DNA from: Acanthosepion pharaonis
Lineage: Eukaryota; Mollusca; Cephalopoda; Sepiida; Sepiidae
Assembly (NCBI GenBank): GCA_903632075.3
Contig: CAHIKZ030003486.1
Coordinates: 62,076-126,075, forward strand
Length of the DNA stretch: 64,000 bases
Direction: 5' to 3'
Under the pieces are notes generated by a model that ran no database searches, had not been told where the DNA came from, and saw only the letters and a list, made by a program, of their open reading frames with translations. Made by a program: the position numbers and the translations under genes. This document shows, piece after piece, positions 11,552-22,800 of the stretch; the stretch's first letter is position 1; every line of letters begins with the position of its first letter.

Positions 11552-13112
11552 CAGTGTAACCCGGATATAAAAGAGTTGTCGGGACTGGAGAAGAAGTCTC
11601 TTATATCCGGGTTTGGTCTATTTTGTTTAGGTAAGTATGGGAACACTTCATATGCTTTGTACGTACAGAACACTAGTTTATTTAAAGACAAAAATACATT
11701 TTCAATCAGTTTTCAAAATAATTCAATCAAAAATTACTTTTTCTTAAAAAAGTCAGTCATTTTTGATTGTACAGAAATCTCTTTTTAACATCATGAACAC
11801 TTTCATACAGTCCATAAATCATTTTCAATGCGCCATCAGGATTACTGCTTTTTGCTTCAAAGTAGGCTGTCAGAGTTTCAAGCGCATTCAATGCAGCCAG
11901 AGAATTTGGCACTGGTTTGTCACTTTCAGAAACTTCAGAACTTACGCTTTCAGCATCTTCGTCAAAATCTTGATCATCCGATTTTATACCATGTGTGATG
12001 TCCGTGTCAGTCAGTTCTCCATAACATTGTGTACAGTCGTCAAAGCTGATAAATTCGTCAAAATCTGTTTGCCGTGGTTTTGCTGACTTACCAACAACTA
12101 TAGCTTGCTTTTCACTGCCGTCCATGTTTGTGAACTGAAGCATCGTGAGTCAGTCTTTGGGAACTTTTGTCCCATTTGACTGTTCGTCGCCGGAAAATCA
12201 CAAAGATCCAGACAGCATGGCTTTGTAGAAAATTCCCGTTTCATCACAGTTCCAAACATCTTTTGGATCATATCCACGAAAAAGTTGCAGCAAAACATTT
12301 GTCACCCATTCATTAGCAGAACCGTGATCTGCTGACGTTGATTCGCCATGAAATTTTTTGAACAAAACATTATTGGCCTGCTTCAAGTGCATGAGCCAGC
12401 CATTGCTTGGTTCAAAATCAACTTCAAGATTTACGGCCAGTTGTGATGCTTTCTGCCTGATGACGTGATCGGTGACGGTAGCTCCATGAGCACATGTTTG
12501 CGTAAACCATTGTGTAAGCGCTTCGTTAACGTACTTGTGCACGGATTGGCACTTTCATTTGCGATTAGTGTTTCCGTTCATTTGCATGCAAGATCTGAGA
12601 TAGTCTTCTTTCTTGAGAATTTTTGCGGCTGTTGAATAACTGATTCTGTACTTTTTGGCTGTAGCGGCCAATTTGAATTTCTTCACTTTGACATCGTCGA
12701 TGAGCTCCAACTGTTCAGAAATGCTCAGAGTTTTTCGTTGAGACGCCAACATCACTAATCGCAATGATCGCAAGCAAACGGTTTTCAGTGGCAAAATTAA
12801 CAAACTTCTGACTCAACAGAACAGTGGGTAAAGTGAAAGTGCTGTCCAGTAAATGCAACGACAAGCAAAGTCGGCAAAAAAAGCTAGCTACCCTTAGACA
12901 CACAAAGCAAAATCAAGGTAGAGGGTGTCTCCTACAGACACAGATTGGACACACTGTGTCTCTAGACTAGTCAAGATTAAGTCATTGAACTTCACTCTCT
13001 CTAACTGACCTCTGTTTGACCGATTTATGACATCACACTGTCACTCAAAATGAACTCTCTTATATCGGGGAGGACGGGACCAGAGAAAATCTCTTATATC
13101 CGGGTTACACTG
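11552..13112 (-). mobile_element. pogo/Tigger-type DNA transposon, internally deleted
   Basis: The terminal inverted repeats are clear: CAGTGTAACCCGGATATAA at 11,552 and its reverse complement ending at 13,112. TA lies directly outside both ends (11,550-11,551 and 13,113-13,114), the target duplication expected for Tc1/mariner-pogo elements. CTCTTATATC(C)GGG motifs are repeated just inside both ends (about 11,599 and 13,056) and may be extra transposase sites. At 1,561 bp it is shorter than an intact Tigger (about 2.5 kb), which fits the loss of most of the catalytic domain. Confidence 0.9.
11757..12803 (-). pseudogene. Tigger transposase pseudogene (CENP-B/jerky-like)
   Basis: In coding order, 12,803-12,555 gives a psq/CENP-B N-terminal helix-turn-helix (TLSISEQLELIDDVKVKKF). 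12,542-12,198 gives the second CENP-B DNA-binding half and the start of the DDE nuclease (WNCDETGIFYK, first catalytic Asp). 12,143-11,757 gives TNMDGSEK and GKSAKPR and then jumps to an acidic tail. The core between KSAKPR and that tail, with the second and third acidic residues, is missing, and at least one frameshift separates the blocks. It cannot encode an active transposase. The family normally binds its own TIRs and integrates at TA. Confidence 0.85.
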
Positions 13113-13114
13113 TA

Positions 13115-13740
13115 TTTATTTACCACCAGTCATGACAATTTTCCAGCCATACAGACTAAGTTTTACAAAGATACACCCAGATAGCATTTTCATCTATCAA
13201 GTACTTGCTAAACGTGTTTATAAAATAAGTTCTAATGTAGCGTAGTGAATTGTAAATGCTATATATATTTAAATTTATTTAATAATGTTATAATGTATTA
13301 CACAAGTTTATTAATTTTCAAACATAATATACACAGATTGAAAAAGAAAAATATCTAAAAACTCTAATCCTATTTAATAAGGGGCTACACCAGTTTTCAA
13401 TTAAGGAAGTCTAAATTTTTGGGAGAAATCTTACAATTGTCAGAATTTTTTTTTTTTTTCCAAAACAATTTTATCTCTTTTATTACTCACTTCAGGGTAG
13501 GGATTCTCTGAGTGGTAAGGGAAAATGTATTATTCTGTCATATCAAACTCCTTTAAATTGTCATAATGCACAAATTTAAAACTGCTAGCTAGTGACCCAA
13601 GCAGAGAAGTTTTGAACAATCAATTACATTAAAATAAATAAAGGTTATTTATTGGAATTCAATAGTAAAATATATAATTCACTATTGAATTTTGATAAGC
13701 AAAAAGTTTAACAAAAACAAACGGATTCACGCTAAGGGGT
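13115..13740. other. Spacer between Tigger and RPL11 3' end
   Basis: AT-rich, with no exon or repeat I can name. It includes the region downstream of the RPL11 polyadenylation site. Confidence 0.5.
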
Positions 13741-13746
13741 TTTATT
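13741..13746 (-). promoter_or_regulatory. RPL11: RPL11 polyadenylation signal
   Basis: TTTATT on the plus strand is AATAAA in the gene sense, 25 nt after the stop codon. This gives the very short 3' UTR usual for ribosomal protein mRNAs. Confidence 0.75.
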
Positions 13747-13771
13747 TCAGTCAGTTTAAAGAGTTATCAGT

Positions 13772-13801
13772 TTACTTTCCAGGAAGGATAATACCATCAA
13801 A
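13772..13801 (-). CDS. RPL11: RPL11 exon 6
   Basis: 30 coding nt, acceptor CATTGCAG, encoding FDGIILPGK and a TAA stop at 13,772-13,774. Confidence 0.93.
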   Translation of the reverse strand, partial: FDGIILPGK

Positions 13802-16800
13802 CTGCAATGAAAAAGAGAGAAAAACAAAAAAAGGTTAATTAACAGAAAGTCATTTTTTGTAATATTAAAACTTACATATAAAACTTAGAAGCTGTCTAAA
13901 GTATTTTCATTGCAATGCACGAAGAGAGATTTTACAGAATTAAACTAAACCATTGCTTTTGTAGAAAAATTTGAAAATTTAGAAAGTATATATTTCCATT
14001 CACTCAAAATTTTTTTTATCTGAAATTTTATAATTAAACCAGCAAAATAAAAATTCACTTACCTTCTGTTGAAACCATTTCATGGCTTCTTCTTTTGTGA
14101 CTTTGTGTTTGATGCCAATTTTACTTTTTCTCCGTCGCCGGAGACTCACATTGTAACCTGAAAGAGATGCATAAATTTACTAAATGTTTTGTAATGATTC
14201 AATTCATACAAAATATATGGTGAAACATTAATAGTTTTAGACAATCTTATTTTGTAAAAATTTAAAAAGTAGCAGCAATTTGATACATATGGATTGCAAA
14301 TTCAAAAGAAAAAAATCTCTAAACCAGTGGCTCCCAATCTTTTTTGCCCATGCCCCACCTAAGCATCTCTTTAAAATACAGTGCTTTATAATCAACAATG
14401 TATAACAGCCTGGCAATATGGTGATACAAATAGAGTAGTTTACTATTATTGCATTAGTACAAATATTTAAATAATTAAACCTAAAATTTACCAAGTTTCT
14501 TCAAAATAAATACTGACGGTAACATGTTAAAAAGTTTCAAAGTAAATGAAAATGTTCCATAAATAGAGTAACTGGAACCAACATGAAAATGGTTGGTGCA
14601 GTGTTGCATTATGGGTATGATGTTGCACTGGATAAGTCAAAATGTGAGCATGCAATAGCAGACATTCTGTGCCCCAATGCTAGAGATTGACTGACCAAAA
14701 ACAAACATGTATTTTCTATATTAGATTTTATAACATTGAAAATAGCTGCTACAAAATTCAAGGACTTATCATAAAGTTCAGATAGATAATTGAGATTATA
14801 CAATGAGCAAATATCTAAAATCCGTAGGAAAAAAAAATGAAGGGGGGGGGTCAAGTGTGGAGTTCGCTGACAGACTGAATCAACATCATCTTCATTCACC
14901 TAGAGGAACTAGATTCCAGGGATCTGTTTCTTCACCACCACACACTGGGCACTTTTCAGTTGACAAAGTCAGTTGCGCCTCTTTCACGTTCTTTTCTCCT
15001 GTCAATCCATTCGTCAGACTAGCAAACGTAATTCGTAAAAACCCTTGCTTTTTATGTCTCCTCAAGTAGGCCAGAATTTGCATATGCGTAAATCCCGTCT
15101 CATAGAGACAAGAAAAACACTTATAAATTGCACCCCCAAGAGCAGCCATATTTTCCTTTCAGCACTTTGTACGCAACACACGCCCATGCTCATTTCGATC
15201 TCATTTCTTTTGCCACAGCACATTATTACTACACCTCCCCCGATCTCATGATACAACCAGGGGGCAGTCTCTTGCATTGCATGCTTCTTCACAGGGGCAT
15301 AGCCACAGGGTTTTCGTCAGATGAGTCATCATAAGGTGTTAGCTGTATCTATGCTCTGAAAACACGTCAGAGGGCCTGGTCCAATCATGGACCATGGCAT
15401 GGCATTCTGTCAATCAAGACATTCTGCATGCTAGTAACTCCAGCAACACACCCAACCTTCTATTTGGTCATGCATTGCCCATGGGGGACCTTTACCCACA
15501 GTTGGTTACCCCTTTTGAAGATAACCTGTCGTTGGTCAGCTGCAGGTGCTGACATTCCATCAATCCCTTTCAGCCGTATGCTATAGCGATGAATCATATT
15601 GGCTGGTGCTGTAGTGGGGGGGATATGTAATCCTTTGGAGTGATGTTGTGCCAATACACCACTTCTGATATAGCACTGTTTTCTGGCGGCGATCCTTTTC
15701 AGTCATGTGGCATCGCTCGATGATGCCATTACCTGAGGGAATGCATGAACAACAGAACAGGAGTCGGACTCCCCACTCGTTCAGGAAATTCTTAAACAAG
15801 CTGCTGTGAAAGGCAGTGTTGTTATCTGTCAAAATTTCAGCCGGGAGGCACTGCTCGGAAAACAGTGCTTTCAACATGCTGATCACACTTACTGCATCCT
15901 GCCGGGGGAGACGTCACCAGATGGTAAACAGAGTGGGGCCTCAATCAAATAAAAAAAAAAAAAAAAAAATGGGTTGCCATGTCTCAACAACATCCAGAGC
16001 ACCCTATGGCCAGTGCACAGGTGATGGTCGATTGACCGACATTCCTCACACTCCCTGACGACGGTTCTCACAGTCACCTTAGACACTGAAGGGTTAATCT
16101 GCTTTACAAAGAGTGTCCACCTCACACCAGGATGGCCGCCCTGTTGGCGTATAGTTCTGATTTTGTCAGACCCAACCGAGCTCACGGATGCAGTGCAAGT
16201 AGGCTGTACAGGTTCAGTGTTCCTCCAAATTGCATCAATCCACCTCTAAGGCACCCCTGTCAATCGATCTGCTTTGTTTTGGCTAGATTTAAAAAGAGGT
16301 CACATTCATCGATAACGCATATTCATCAGAGTCGAGCCGTCGTCAGATGAGCATCTTGCTCCCTGCTTTTGTTTGCACTCTGGCTCTCTCCAAGAGGGTG
16401 TCTGACACCCATTTATGGACACAAGCGGAATCTGAACAGGTGCAAGGTAGTCGCCTTCCAGAGGATTGCCAAATTCACCCATTAATTAATGGCATCAAGG
16501 TCTGCTAGGTTAATATGTAAGAAGTCTGGCCATGACCAACAGGCGTCCTCTACCACGGCCTCAACACATTCTAACAACACACCAGTAACAAGAGAACTTG
16601 CGTTGATGCATACACCAAAGTCTTGACCATTGGCACACTAGTTGCCACGTGCTGGGTAAGAACCTCCTTGATCATAGTGTTGAGAGGGGCATCGTCAACT
16701 TTGTCGTCCCAAACAGCAGTAATTTCGGATGCTTTCCACTTGATGAAGGCCACAGCCACATGAAGCCATCAACCCACAGGAAGATGTCCAACCAGCTTGC

Positions 16801-19800
16801 CACATAATGAAAATACGTTGCGTCATGTGACGACACAAAGCATATCCAGGATCCTGTTCCATCTTTTCCAGTAGAGTGTGTGATGCTCCCACCAGACCTG
16901 TAGACCAAGCACTTGCGCACCATCTTTAGCTTTTCCAGTTCTTTGCTCCCAGGTTCAAGCTGTCAAGATATTCTTTCACACATGCTGCAGGCACGACACT
17001 CATCCACGTATGTCATCAATGTAAGCAGATATTGCCTTTTGTATGCGTTCATCTTTCATTAAGATGGTGTCAACAATTGCCTGCATGATGGATGATACCA
17101 CATTAAGTCCAAATCTCATACAGGTCAGAGAATACATCCATCCACTAATTAACACGATTTGATAGGGTCACAACGATCAGTGAACATGTACTTGAAGATA
17201 TGCCTTTCAAGGATCTAACACCGACATGTTCAAGCCTGCTTGTCACCACTCTCTCAACTTTTGTGCGCATACATCTGCACGAGCTGTGAATGCATCCACA
17301 TGCTCATCCAATTCTCAATAGTCGAGCACAGGTCTTACCTTTTCTTTATTCTGTTGGATGACTGCCATCTGTGGGATAAGACCCTTTGGGGGCCCCAATT
17401 CCTCTTCTGTGTAAGGCACCAACCACCCTTTACTGATCCATGTCTGTAACTCCCTATCATATTCTGCTCAAGCTCTAGCAGGAACGTTGTATTCCGAAAC
17501 TCTGTTGCATAATTTCTCTAGTGGTTGATTACCAGACCACTTTCACAACACCACCGTCTAGGATTTGTTGTGTTGATTGAATTCTGCATTAAAATTGGGT
17601 TCTTCCAATTTTATTATAGCACCCAAAGTGACGGCTGCCTCAGAAAAATGCACCCTGCCTCACTCATCGACGTGCACACCACTTAATTCCTTAATGATAT
17701 CCATTCCTAGTAGGAGGTCAAATCCCAATAGCTTGCTGTTCACCCTTAGCGCATCTGTCTGAAGGGGATTTGTGTTGGCAACTTTGAACGTGATGCTTCC
17801 AACACTGTGGCTAAAAAGGCACTTCCCGCCTGCCGTCAAGATTGTGGCGCGTTTGTCTTTTGGGTTGGCATTTGCCAACAGGCTGAATCAACATCTTCAC
17901 TCGCCTAGAACTAGATTCCAGGGCTCTGTTTCTTCGCCACCATACACTGGGCACTTTTCAGTTGACAAAGTCAGTTACATCTCTATCACCTTTTTTCTGT
18001 CAATCCATTCATCAGACTAGCAAATGTAATTCACCCCAAAAAGAAAAAAACGCTGGCGTTTTATGTCTCAAGTAGGCCAGAATCTGCATATGTGCAAATC
18101 TATTACTGCATTAGTAAAAATATTTAAATAATTAAACCTAAAATTTACTAAGTTTCTTCAAAATAAATACTGACGGTAACATGTTAAAAAGTTTCAAAGT
18201 AAATGAAAATGTTCCATAAATAGAGTAACTGGAACCAACATGAAAATGGTTAGTGCAGTGTTGCATTATGGGTATGATGTTGCACTGGATAAGTCAAAAT
18301 GTGAGCATGCAATAGCAGACATTCTGTGCCCCAATGCTAGAGATTAGAGATTGACTGACCAAAAACAAACATGTATTTTCTATATTAGATTTTATAACAT
18401 TGAAAATAGCTGCTACAAAATTCAAGGACTTATCATAAAGTTCAGATAGATAATTGAGATTATTTAATGAGCAAATATCTAAAATCCGTAGGAAAAAAAA
18501 AAAAAAAAAAAAAAATGAAGGGGGGTGGGGTCAAGTGTGGAGTTCGCTGACAGACTGAATCAACATCATCTTCATTCACCTAGAGGAACTAGATTCCAGG
18601 GATCTGTTTCTTCACCACCACACACTGGGAACTTTTCAATTGACAAAGTCAGTCGTGCCTTTCACCTTTTTTCTGTCAATCCATTCGTCAGACTAGCAAA
18701 GGTAATTCGTAAAAACCCTTGCTTTTTATGTCTCCTCAAGTAGGCCAGAATTTGCATATGCGTAAATCCCGTCTCAGAGTCAAGAAAAACACTTATAAAT
18801 TGCACCCCCAAGAGCAGCCATATTTTCTTTTCAGCACTTTGTACACAACGCACGCCTGTGCTCATTTCGATCTCCAGGGTTAAGTCATTTCTTTCACCAC
18901 AGCACATTACTACAAAAGCATTTTTTTTTCCTCTTAAAAGTTCCTTACCTGATGCCCCTAAGATATGAATTCATACCTTTCCTAAGGGTATTCAGGCACA
19001 GGCGAATGTAACAGACTGGAATTCAAACTGAACTCTCAGATTTCTCATGCAGAGTCATTATCCATTACACCACATGGCACACACTTACAGTTATGGGTTG
19101 AACAGGACAGATTGGGTTCTATGGATTTGGTTGACAATTTACTGCAGAAAAATCTGCTTAGTTAGTCATGAATCATACAAGACATGATCACCCATACACG
19201 CATCATGTATGGCACTAACTATCCTAAATTTTCTAAAATTTACACTTAATAAAATCAATGTTTTATTCTACATTTTTAGTCCTATGGCAAGATGTTTTTG
19301 AAAGTAGAGGCATAGCCACACGAGAAATACTGTTTGCCCTTTGAACATGTTGATAAGCTAGGACATACCCATACCCTTCTGTGAGAGGGGGTTTCATATA
19401 CATATTCATTTTATATCCATAGGTATCAAAAATTAATGGAGGTACCTAAAGAAATATTTTAATAAAATGTAATTAATTAAGACTTAAATTTACTACATTT
19501 CTTCAAAATAAATGCTTAGGATAGAGGTAAATGCTTTAAGGGCTAGATGAAAATGTTCCATAAATAGAGTAACTGGAACCAACATGAAAATGGTTGGTGC
19601 AGTGTTGCATTATGGGTATGATGTTGCACTGGATAAGTCAAAATGTGAGCATGCAATAGCAGACATTCTATGCCCCAATGCTTATTGTTTCCCTTACATT
19701 AAATTTTATAATGATAGAAGTAACTGCCATAAAATTGGTTAAATTCCTCACCTGGACGACCAAGGACAATATAGAAATCCATCCCATAAATACCAATATT

Positions 19801-22800
19801 GGGGTCATACTTGATCCCCAAATCGATGTGTTCCTGAATTCCAAATCCAAAATTTCCAGTCTCCGAGAAATTGGCTTTTCTCAATTCATACTCTCTGACC
19901 TAGAAAAATTCATTAAAAAATCTTAAAATTATACTCAAGACAAAACTTTTGAAAGATGAATTCTGGCAATATTTTAAATGTATGAAACCATAAGGTAATT
20001 GTACAATGACAAATCAAGAACAAATTTGTAATAATGGTTAAAAATAGAACTCACTTTCAAACCCCTCTCAAGGATCTCTTCTGCCTTGGCCCCACGAACA
20101 GTGCAGTGGACAGCAATCTTTTCATTTCTCCTGATACCAAAGGATCGGACAGTGTATCTGGCTGTAAAATAAAAGCACCTAATTTATTCTCTAATTAGCA
20201 AGTAAGCACCTTGGAGGCTATAATTTTTAATTAATAAAATGACAGTATTGTTCCATAAATTGAGTAACTGGAGTCAACATTAAAAGTTGGTGCAGCGTTG
20301 CAATATGGAATTAATTTAGCACCATGATAGCAAAATTACAGACAAACAAAAAGTCTATATTCACTACCACAATGCAAAGAAAAAAAAGGGGGGGAGGATC
20401 TGGATTTAAAACCATATAGATTCAAGTATTTGTTTGAAGAATTTAGGCATGAAATTATATATTACTAAAACTTTAAAACTATAAAGATTAAAAAAAGCTT
20501 CAGTAAAATCAATTTATGAACAGAGCCTGTTTTTAAATTAGTTTTACTCAAGCTTAAAATTGTAAAAATTACCTGTTTGATACTACAGATATTGAAAATA
20601 CTTTGGTATATCTCAAATTGACTGTAAACTTTTTTCTTCTACTCATAAAATTGATGAATTTGTCTATATTGACAATTTTCTTTCAAAAATACTTTTCTGA
20701 AACACTATTTTGATAAAGATTAGCTGATTTAAAGTGTAATGTGAACTGAAACATTACCTTTACTTTAAAATATTACAGAAAAGATGCGAGTGATTTATTG
20801 ACAGACTAATGTTTGGGAAATTTACCCAAACACATGAGCCTGTACTTAGAGGAAAAAAAAAAAAAATCAAAAAAAACCATTAATCTTAATTTAAAATATT
20901 TTAAGCATTCTAATATTTTATTGAATTTTAGATACATTGACTATAACACTACGAAGATGCTTGAGAAAATTACCAATAATTTTAAATTCAATATTGGTAC
21001 ACTCATATTTGTTGATATTTTATGGACATCTTTATTTAAAAAATTTACATGATTATGCACACAAAAAATTCCAAATTCTTTCTAAAATACTGGAGGTTGT
21101 TGAATTGTAGCGAGTTCTACCATTTATGATTAAGTTTTAAAATACCAATATTACATGGTTGTTACAAATGCAGAATTTTAGAAAATTTAAGTTTATAAAT
21201 GATTCTAATTAAAATGAAGACAATTCTTGGAAAAATTAAAAAATGTCTTAGTTTTATTGCATTTTTATTTTACCATTCAGAGCAGATTTTCTGTTACTTG
21301 TGGCCCTGTTTAACTCCAAAAGATTTACCATTTAAATTCCAGGATACAGAAAGAATTTCTCGAAATTTCATAAAAATTAAATGAGAAAGTGTGAGGGTTA
21401 ACATGTTAAAAAGTTACCAAAGTAATTTCATTAATTTCTGAAAGCTCCATATGAAAAAAAAACTATTTCCCCTTACTAATTTCCCATGTTGACGCCAGAA
21501 AAAAGAATTCTAAGTCACTAAAAAGGCTTACAAAAATCCAGGTCTCATAATAAACATTTTGATATTTTGGCCTTGGGCATTTTCCTCATGTAATGTAACC
21601 TCTTTAGCTAATGTTTGGGAGGTATAGTGTAAAAAATTAAAACGATAATCACAGAATTCTAAGCTCTTCAAGGAATTTTACCTTTAGAGAAAACAGGTTG
21701 TTGTCCTGTAAGTTGTTCCAGCACCTTGGCGGCACGGGTCAGTCTATCACCAGATTCACCTACACAAATGTTTAGGCAGAGTTTCTGGATGCGAAGTTGT
21801 CGCATTTGATTGTTAGCACGTTTATCTTCTTTGTCCTTTAAGAAAAAAAAAAAAAAAAAAATTAACATTTTGTTTAATGATCACTACTAATCAAAGTGCT
21901 AATTTAGCACTTATTTAGATTTTTCTGCATAGGTTCAACAATGAATAAAAAAAAAGAATCAGTAAAAGGTTTTACGAGGAGAGAGACTTTTTTTCAATTA
22001 CTATCACTAATGAAAATTTAATTTTTAGACCCTCGAATTGGATGCGATAATAAATAACTGCTTTAAGTAATATTTAAATATTTTGCATGTTAAAATGCGA
22101 ATAAATTTCAAGTATTAAAATATTAAGGAAAAAAAACTTCCAATAGTTCTATTTTTACTATGAAACCATGTATTCGGCTGACAATCTCAATATATAAAAT
22201 GGACACTATGAAATTATGAAATGTATAATTAAAAATAAAATAAATCAACATTGAATAAAAGCAGCGCGTTAACCTATTTTTTTAGCAAGCAAGAATACCA
22301 TCAAAGAATTTGTCTCCTGTAAGCGATTAGTATATTTTTAAATATGTATTTTATATTTAAAATGGAGAAAACACTAATTACAAAAAAAAAAATTGTTAAA
22401 AATAATCAAATGTCTACAAAGATTAAAAAAAAAAAAGTTATGGAGCAATAATGAAAAAAAAAAAAAAAAAGGAAAAAATATCTAGCAACGTTCGTATGAC
22501 GTTCGTAATTTTTTTAGTTACGGCGAGTTACAAGATATTCTTCCGAAAGACAGAGAATAGTGCATCAGGAAGCCGAAATATATATTTTTTTTGCTTACTA
22601 AATTATAACAAAACAGTGCCACGAAAAGTACTAGTAAAATTCACTGTAAACTACATGTAACAAGTTTTTTTATAAACTTATAAAATTCTAATGATCAAAA
22701 TTGAGAAATATCCATGCCGTCCACAACCAGCCATTTCTCTAAAGACATCGCGCTCGATATTGAAAATTAAAATGAAAAATAAACTTATCCTTTCTACCAA

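Noticed and set aside
14323..14360. hAT-type end (CAGTGGCTCCCAATCTTTTT)
   Set aside because: Resembles hAT termini, but no partner end, 8-bp duplication or transposase was found nearby.
14616..14692. C/D-box snoRNA on the plus strand (ATGATGT .. CTGA)
   Set aside because: The CTGA is absent in copy 3, there is no terminal stem, and the strand is antisense to RPL11. The minus-strand H/ACA fold explains the conserved limits better.
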